From positions 945,412 through 1,009,411 of the forward strand of contig JAPWDM010000046.1 in the NCBI GenBank assembly GCA_035578155.1: a stretch of 64,000 nucleotides of DNA, given 5' to 3'. Both the position numbers and the translations under genes were made by a program. Below are positions 58,901-64,000 of the stretch, one piece after another (positions within the stretch are counted from its first letter, which is position 1; each line of letters starts with the position of its first letter). The stretch is from Brachynemurus nebulosus (taxonomy: Eukaryota > Arthropoda > Insecta > Neuroptera > Myrmeleontidae). A model generated the notes under the pieces. The model was not told the DNA's origin, did no database searches, and saw only the letters and a list, made by a program, of their open reading frames with translations.

Positions 58901-58938
58901 ATATAATATATAATATGTTCATTGGTCTGTGGAGATCC

Positions 58939-58942
<4 letters not shown>

Positions 58943-59021
<79 letters not shown>
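58943..59021. repeat. (TA)n microsatellite
   Basis: About 79 bp of pure TA. Confidence 0.95.
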
Positions 59022-59025
<4 letters not shown>

Positions 59026-59184
59026 ACCAAATCAATAAAACATTACAGAATATTTAATATATCTTTATTTGGGGTTGTGAATGAAAAAAGTTTAAGAAGC
59101 CCTGATATAGACTAATTATATAAATGTATAACTGAGGCAGCCAGTTACGACCAAGTTCCGATCTTAACAGTATTCTGTAATATA

Positions 59185-59685
59185 GCGCTCATTCGCTTGA
59201 GTCGGTAATCGACAATCCCGCACGAGTTGCACATAACTATTTTTTATTACGAATTTCACATACTTTTTTCTATTACTATTACCATTTTTGACATTTTTAT
59301 TACTTTTTAAAATAATATTTTTGAGTGTTCGCCTTTTCTTTCTGAATTAAAGTAATAAAAAATATTTTTTATTACTCATGCGAGAGAAGTACTAACTTGG
59401 CGGCACATTTCTGTACGCAAAATAGCTGTTTGCCCACTGTACTCTTCCCACATACTTTTTTACGTGCGGAAAGTAAACTACTTCTCCCGCATGAGTAATA
59501 AAAAATATTTTTTAGTACTTTAATTCAGAAAAAAAAAGACGAACACTCAAAAATATTATTTTAAAAAGTAATAAAAATGTCAAAAATAGTAATAATAATA
59601 GAAAAAAGTATGTGAAATTCGTAATAAAAAATAGTATGTGCAACTCGTGCGGGATTGTCGATTGCCCACTCAAGCGAATGAGCGC
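59185..59685. mobile_element. Foldback element (about 500 bp)
   Basis: The arms begin GCGCTCATTCGCTTGAGT and end with the complement. They pair through GACAATCCCGCACGAGTTGC and TGACATTTTTATTACTTTTT to a centre near 59435. A truncated relative lies at 1-320. The 80-codon open frame here is a by-product. Confidence 0.8.
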
Positions 59686-60311
59686 ACTCCCTACGTTCGT
59701 GTGCTCAACTTCGCTTTCGTGAGCAATCGACAATTTCCCGCACTTATTGCACAATATACTATTATATTACACTAATTTTACATGGCTATCCGTAAAGCCA
59801 ACATAAATTTGTTATTGCGTTCATTTTCAAACTTTGTTCGATTTAAAAAAAAAAATGAATTTCAACGTTTAAAAAATGGGGATTATTCGTGCTATTTGAT
59901 GAAAAGTGTTCCGTACTATCAATTGTTATTATGAATTATATGTAATGAAATTGCTCCATTCGGACCTCAAAATTATGATCAGCAACCCAAAAAACCCCCT
60001 AGAGCGCACTTCCGCAGTAAAATATTAATATTTAAATGTCCGGCCTCAAAAGTGAAATTTTCATCCAGAAATGGTACGCATTCCATAGATATGGATTTCC
60101 CCAAGTGTGGCCTCGGATGCGTGATCAGCGACTCAAAAAACTCAGAGCCCATTGCCGAGGCAAAATAATAACTTTTCCTGAACGTCTAGAAAACACGTGA
60201 AAAAATAAGTTTTTCAAATCGGTGCTGTTCCACCCCTTTTCCAGAATTTTCAATTTTTTCCGGTTTATTTACTGAACTAAATCTTATAACTGACCAAGCC
60301 AACCCATTATA
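59686..60311. other. PSMB4 intron 2, unannotated
   Basis: No element or gene is recognised. Two phrases with ATGATCAGC.ACCCAAAAAAC and GTGATCAGCGACTCAAAAAA near 59975 and 60120 look like a diverged direct duplication of about 145 bp. Confidence 0.4.
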
Positions 60312-60319
60312 CGTTATTA

Positions 60320-60529
60320 CAGCGCTTCTTAAACTATAGGTCGCGACCAAATGAGATCATGAAGCGAAATACTAGAATTGCTGGAAGCTGGAATCGCGAA
60401 AAATAAATTCAGACACACATATATTAACAAAAAATTAAATTATTAATGTATTAATTTGTATATTTGGGGTCGCAAAAAAGTTCGTGACAAGAAATGGGGT
60501 TATGTATGAAAAAAGTTTAAGAAGCGCTG
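60320..60529. mobile_element. hAT MITE (210 bp)
   Basis: The ends CAGCGCTTCTTAAACTATAG and TTTAAGAAGCGCTG are inverted and close to those of the 57888 element. No 8-bp duplication is visible, so the flanks may have diverged. It lies about 120 bp downstream of the PSMB4 exon 2 donor. Confidence 0.65.
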
Positions 60530-60650
60530 CATGAGTGGGTACAATCACAATGTGCAATGTGTATTAACAAATCTTGGTTGGTACCAAAATATCTTTCATA
60601 TAAAGTTTAAATTTGTTGATAAAATTATTATTGTTAAATTGGAAACTTAC

Positions 60651-60857
60651 ATTTTTTGTTCAATGACATCTTTTAAATACTGATAATCACCATAATCGCC
60701 ACCAGCACCCAAAATGATATTGTCGTTGACTTTTAAAATACGATCAACATCTCTGAATCTAGCTAAACTTCCATAAGATCCCAAAGTATCTGCTGCAATC
60801 ATAACTCCCTTATCAAATTTTACTCCAATTACTGATGATCCAGTAGTTATTGGTGTT
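60651..60857 (-). CDS. PSMB4: Proteasome subunit beta type-4, exon 2
   Basis: Encodes residues 48-117. It starts after TTCTGTTTAG at 60857 and ends before GTAAGT at 60651. It contains [20 protein letters not shown], then [20 protein letters not shown] and [13 protein letters not shown]. These match [20 protein letters not shown] and [11 protein letters not shown] as I recall them from vertebrate PSMB4. The subunit has no catalytic Thr1-Gly context of its own and is a structural member of the beta ring. Confidence 0.95.
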
Positions 60858-60917
60858 CTAAACAGAATTGCAATTTAATTAATTATCCTAATAAAGGAAT
60901 TAAAATACTTATCTTAC

Positions 60918-61060
60918 TTTGAATGTGTAATATGATCAACATTAAAAAAAGCATTGTTTTTCATAGTAGCAAAACCTGGAAAATTTTGAAATTTACCAGG
61001 CGCTGGCCCATTACTCCAAAAAGCAGGAACATCACACATATCACTTCGTGAGAAAGCCAT
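60918..61060 (-). CDS. PSMB4: Proteasome subunit beta type-4, exon 1 (start of gene)
   Basis: PSMB4 (beta7 in yeast and fly naming) is a non-catalytic subunit of the 20S proteasome inner rings, needed for assembly and for holding the half-proteasomes together. Exon 1 encodes residues 1-47 plus two bases of codon 48, from the ATG at 61058-61060 to GTAAGA. It includes the propeptide motif WSNGPAPGKFQNFPG, matching the family's GP.PGQFY.FPG. Joined with 60651-60857, 49768-49903 and 49382-49717 it gives 822 coding bases and a 273-residue protein (about 264 in humans), with all phases agreeing. The ATG is the first in frame after an A/T-rich leader. Intron 1 is only 60 bp. Confidence 0.93.
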
Positions 61061-64000
61061 TATAATTTTTTTTTTTTAAATGAACAAGTTTTGAGAGTTG
61101 TATTTAGTTTATACGGTTAACTCAATTGATACTTTTTACTTTTGTATGACTTTACACTTTTCAAATTATGGGTTTTAGTCTTTGGTTTTATGTCACTGTC
61201 ATCACCGTCATCACTAGTGATCGAAGAGGTTGCGAGGCTGACAGTATTGTCTTTATTTTTTTAAGGTATTAAAAATTATTTATTTTAGATAAAACATTTT
61301 GATGCGTTTTTAAATGTATACAACAGGTAATTATGGTTGCCGATATACGGACAATATCCTCTTATATTGATATGTTTTAAATATATTTTAGATATGCGTG
61401 TATACATTTGTTGTCACAACTTGCTTGGTCCAATTTTAATTTTATGTATTGTGTAAGGTATGTTTTGATGTTATAAGTAATTGATTTATGTGTATCAATT
61501 GTCTTTTTTCTTCCAGTAAAATGTGAGAGAGACAACACATTATTTTGTTTTCCTAAAAATCTTTTTTTAAATGACAGCTAATTTTTTTATTAACAAGTTT
61601 TAAGTTACAGTCAGTCAGTCAAATTTTCAACAATTTTAATTTAAAAAAAGTTAAAATTTTTGTACTTTTTTAAAATAACGCTTTTTTGTAACTTGAAACT
61701 AATTTTTATTAACAGCTAATGGTTAATAGAGAATATACCGATACAATTTTTTTTAAAAAAAATGTATTTACCCCGATTTTTTAACGTTTTAAGTTTTGAA
61801 AATATAAGTACGGTCCTGTCAGCACCGCAAGATTTCGAACATTAGTCATCACTATAAAGCGCAATAGCGGATAAAATAATCTTTGACAGGACCGGCTTAA
61901 CAATTTTAGTATGGTATTGTAATTGTATTTATGTATAAGTCTGTTAGTATATCCTGGTGATGCAATAAACTACACATATAAAAATAAAAATAAAATAGAA
62001 CAAAAATATGTAAACATATATTATTTATTATCTTATCTGATTAAAAATTTATTTCTTTTTTATTGACTAACTCGTATGTAGAGGAGAAGGGAGCTCCTTT
62101 ATCCGGAGGTAGTTTTGAATAATTGCGTTTACTGGGTAAGTTTGAATTCAATTTTACTAAATATATAATTTTGTGGGGACAGCATTGATCCGCACACCTG
62201 TCATTTGTTATCTCTGATGTTTGACATTACGTAACTGAATTTTGACCTTTTATTTGTTTTCAGCGATGAAATCTAACTATGTTATTTTAAATTTATAAGA
62301 ACTACAGATACAGAATATCAGAAACAGCGTACATACAAAAATCTGTCGCCAGTAGTAGGTCAAACTAAGTCTACTTACAGCTTAGCTGATCACTCGTTCG
62401 GAGGGGTATGCGGATCGCTTCAATTCAGTGTTGCCAACTGTAGCTGGTTAAAAATCTCATAAAGCTGCTTAAAAAATCCCATTTTTCCTACAAAAATCCC
62501 ATATTTTCCAAAATCCAAAAATACAGCTGACGAGTAAAATAAAAGCACTTTAATTTCAGTTTTTTCTTTTTAAGTGTTACAAGACCCCAAAAGACTACAC
62601 ACACCTTTGTACCGTGTCTGCATCTTATAATTAATTTTTCAAAATAAAACATTGTAAATAATAAATTTTTAATTGTTTATTGTAACAAAAAAGTATACAT
62701 ATTTATTCTTTGTTAAGGTTACGTTAGACTAGGCCATATTATATAAAAAAAATCCCACAAATTAGACCATTTATCCTTCCATCCCAAGGTTTATATATAT
62801 AGTTTATGAAGTACACTAAATCCGTATACTACAATGTATACTGTATTTCAGTTACAATTGATCATCAAGTGATCTTATATTCGAAACAAATCAATCTTCC
62901 ATTCTTTTCTAAAAACAAACTGCAGATTTAAAATATACGTAATTGAAATAATGAAAGAGATAAAGCTAAGAAGGAATGTTCCAATGTATTTGTATAGGAG
63001 ACGTCCGGAGACGTCAAAAAAAATTGCCGATTCTTATGTCTACGTTTTACACACAGTGTAAGGTTTTACACATTTAAAATTGTGTTGCCAATTTTCAGCT
63101 TTTTAAAAAAGATCGATTTTTTTATTTATACCTCTTCTTATTAAAATTAAAAAGCAAATTACATTATTTTTAAAAATAAATGACTTTGTTAATTGTAACT
63201 TTAAAATTTATTTAACTGTATCGTTTTTTATTCGAACTTTTTTCTTCGTTTCGTTAAATTTGGCAACAATCAAATAATTCAAAGAGATTATTTACATTGT
63301 ATCATTTAATTGTTTAAATATTTACGAAAGAATGGCCGGCAATAGTGTCTTTATTTTTAAAATTCGTGTTATGTTTTTATTTATATTTTTTAAAACTTAC
63401 AATGTTACATTAAAATTGTCAAATAAGTAATCTATTCATTAATTAATATTGTTTATTTCTTACTGTTAAGATTATTAAAAATTTTAGTAAATTGTGTATT
63501 CGTATTTTGATTTTGTACGTTTGTGGTAAAATTTTGTGTGTTTTTCGAACTGATTAATAAACATTTTGTGTTCCAGTGAATTTTTTTTAGTTTTGTAACA
63601 CCATCCTATATAATTATTAATGATTAATAAAAAATTATGTTTTGTATTATTTCATATTGGTTTGTTTTTGTAACATAACCTCATATTACATAGTAAATTT
63701 TGTATTACTTTATTTAAAATAAAGTTAAAATAAAAAATATGTTTTGTTTTATTTAATTCTTAATATAATTTGTCGAATATAAGTTTTATATTAATTTATT
63801 GAGAAAGTACGTAGGGTTTTACTAATTATTAACCATATTCTTGGTTTGTACAGTACTTATATTAGAAAATCGTTAACGTTTTATCATATCACTTAATAAC
63901 TATGTCTAAAACCTATACTTGTATTTTATAATTACAGTTTTTTTTGTTGAAAATTCACCTTATTTTACTAATTTTGAATTTTATCGGTGAATTAAGATTA
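61061..64000. other. Region upstream of PSMB4
   Basis: It must contain the PSMB4 promoter. No clear TATA box or known proteasome-response element is recognisable in such AT-rich DNA. CGGTCCTGTCA near 61812 and TGACAGGACCGG near 61886 form a hairpin-like inverted pair about 65 bp apart. 62785-62972 holds short dispersed repeats shared with 32876-33010 and, inverted, 40478-40580. From 63000 to the end nothing is seen. Confidence 0.45.

Larger units (their letters stand above)
57888..59104. mobile_element. hAT composite with inverted ends and three (TA)n tracts
   Basis: The ends CAGGGCTTCTTAAACT and AGTTTAAGAAGCCCTG are typical hAT termini. The flanks ATATAAAC (57880-57887) and ATATAGAC (59105-59112) form an 8-bp duplication with one mismatch. 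A second inverted copy of the left end lies at 58446-58510 (AAGCGACCCCAAATGAGGTC on both). Inside are (TA)n tracts at 57951-58012, 58352-58445 and 58943-59021 and a separate MITE at 58523-58900. The order suggests rearrangement through TA tracts. Confidence 0.65.

Overview
This window is AT-rich nuclear DNA from an animal, most likely an insect. Two conserved genes with spliceosomal introns are present, both on the minus strand. One is the first recognisable coding exon of CLASP (24125-24316), whose N-terminus begins MAYRKP as I recall the Drosophila orthologue does. The other is a complete four-exon proteasome subunit beta type-4 gene (PSMB4 / Prosbeta7, 61060 down to 49382), whose second intron is about 10.7 kb long. 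A third minus-strand gene encodes a THAP zinc-finger protein in three exons (28449 down to 27340). It appears to be broken by a 292-bp transposon sitting on its first splice donor. One tRNA-like gene (8433-8505) lies inside an insertion. There is no bacterial-style gene organisation.

Most of the rest is transposon sediment. By region: 0-9 kb has a hAT MITE, a Harbinger-like MITE, two foldback elements (one with a 9-bp target duplication) and the first copy of a roughly 1.7-kb repeat family, called F2 here, which contains or abuts a (TA)n tract. 9-24 kb has clustered MITE ends, a 1.4-kb foldback inside an older repeat, a second F2 copy, a 1.5-kb Tc1/mariner-type element carrying eight heat-shock-element-like motifs, and two more foldbacks, one with an array of short palindromes. 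24-33 kb has CLASP, the THAP gene, two related hAT elements and a PIF/Harbinger element that keeps pieces of both its proteins. 33-49 kb has two copies of a large repeat with a 120-bp minisatellite, a hAT element with a perfect 8-bp target duplication, two F2 copies ending in (TA)n-centred palindromes, and a Penelope-like reverse transcriptase split by a pogo-like element that was itself invaded. 49-64 kb has PSMB4, with its large intron holding a 2.36-kb element nested in a MITE, a mariner remnant and several hAT elements.

The host genes are unrelated housekeeping functions (proteasome core, microtubule plus ends) and do not form a pathway. The more unusual material is in the mobile DNA: a THAP gene split exactly at a splice donor, a three-level transposon nest that can be unpicked base by base, and several unrelated element families that each carry their own array of short palindromic words. 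Coordinates of exons follow splice signals and reading phase read by eye; superfamily names of transposons rest on terminal repeats and target duplications, not on database matches.
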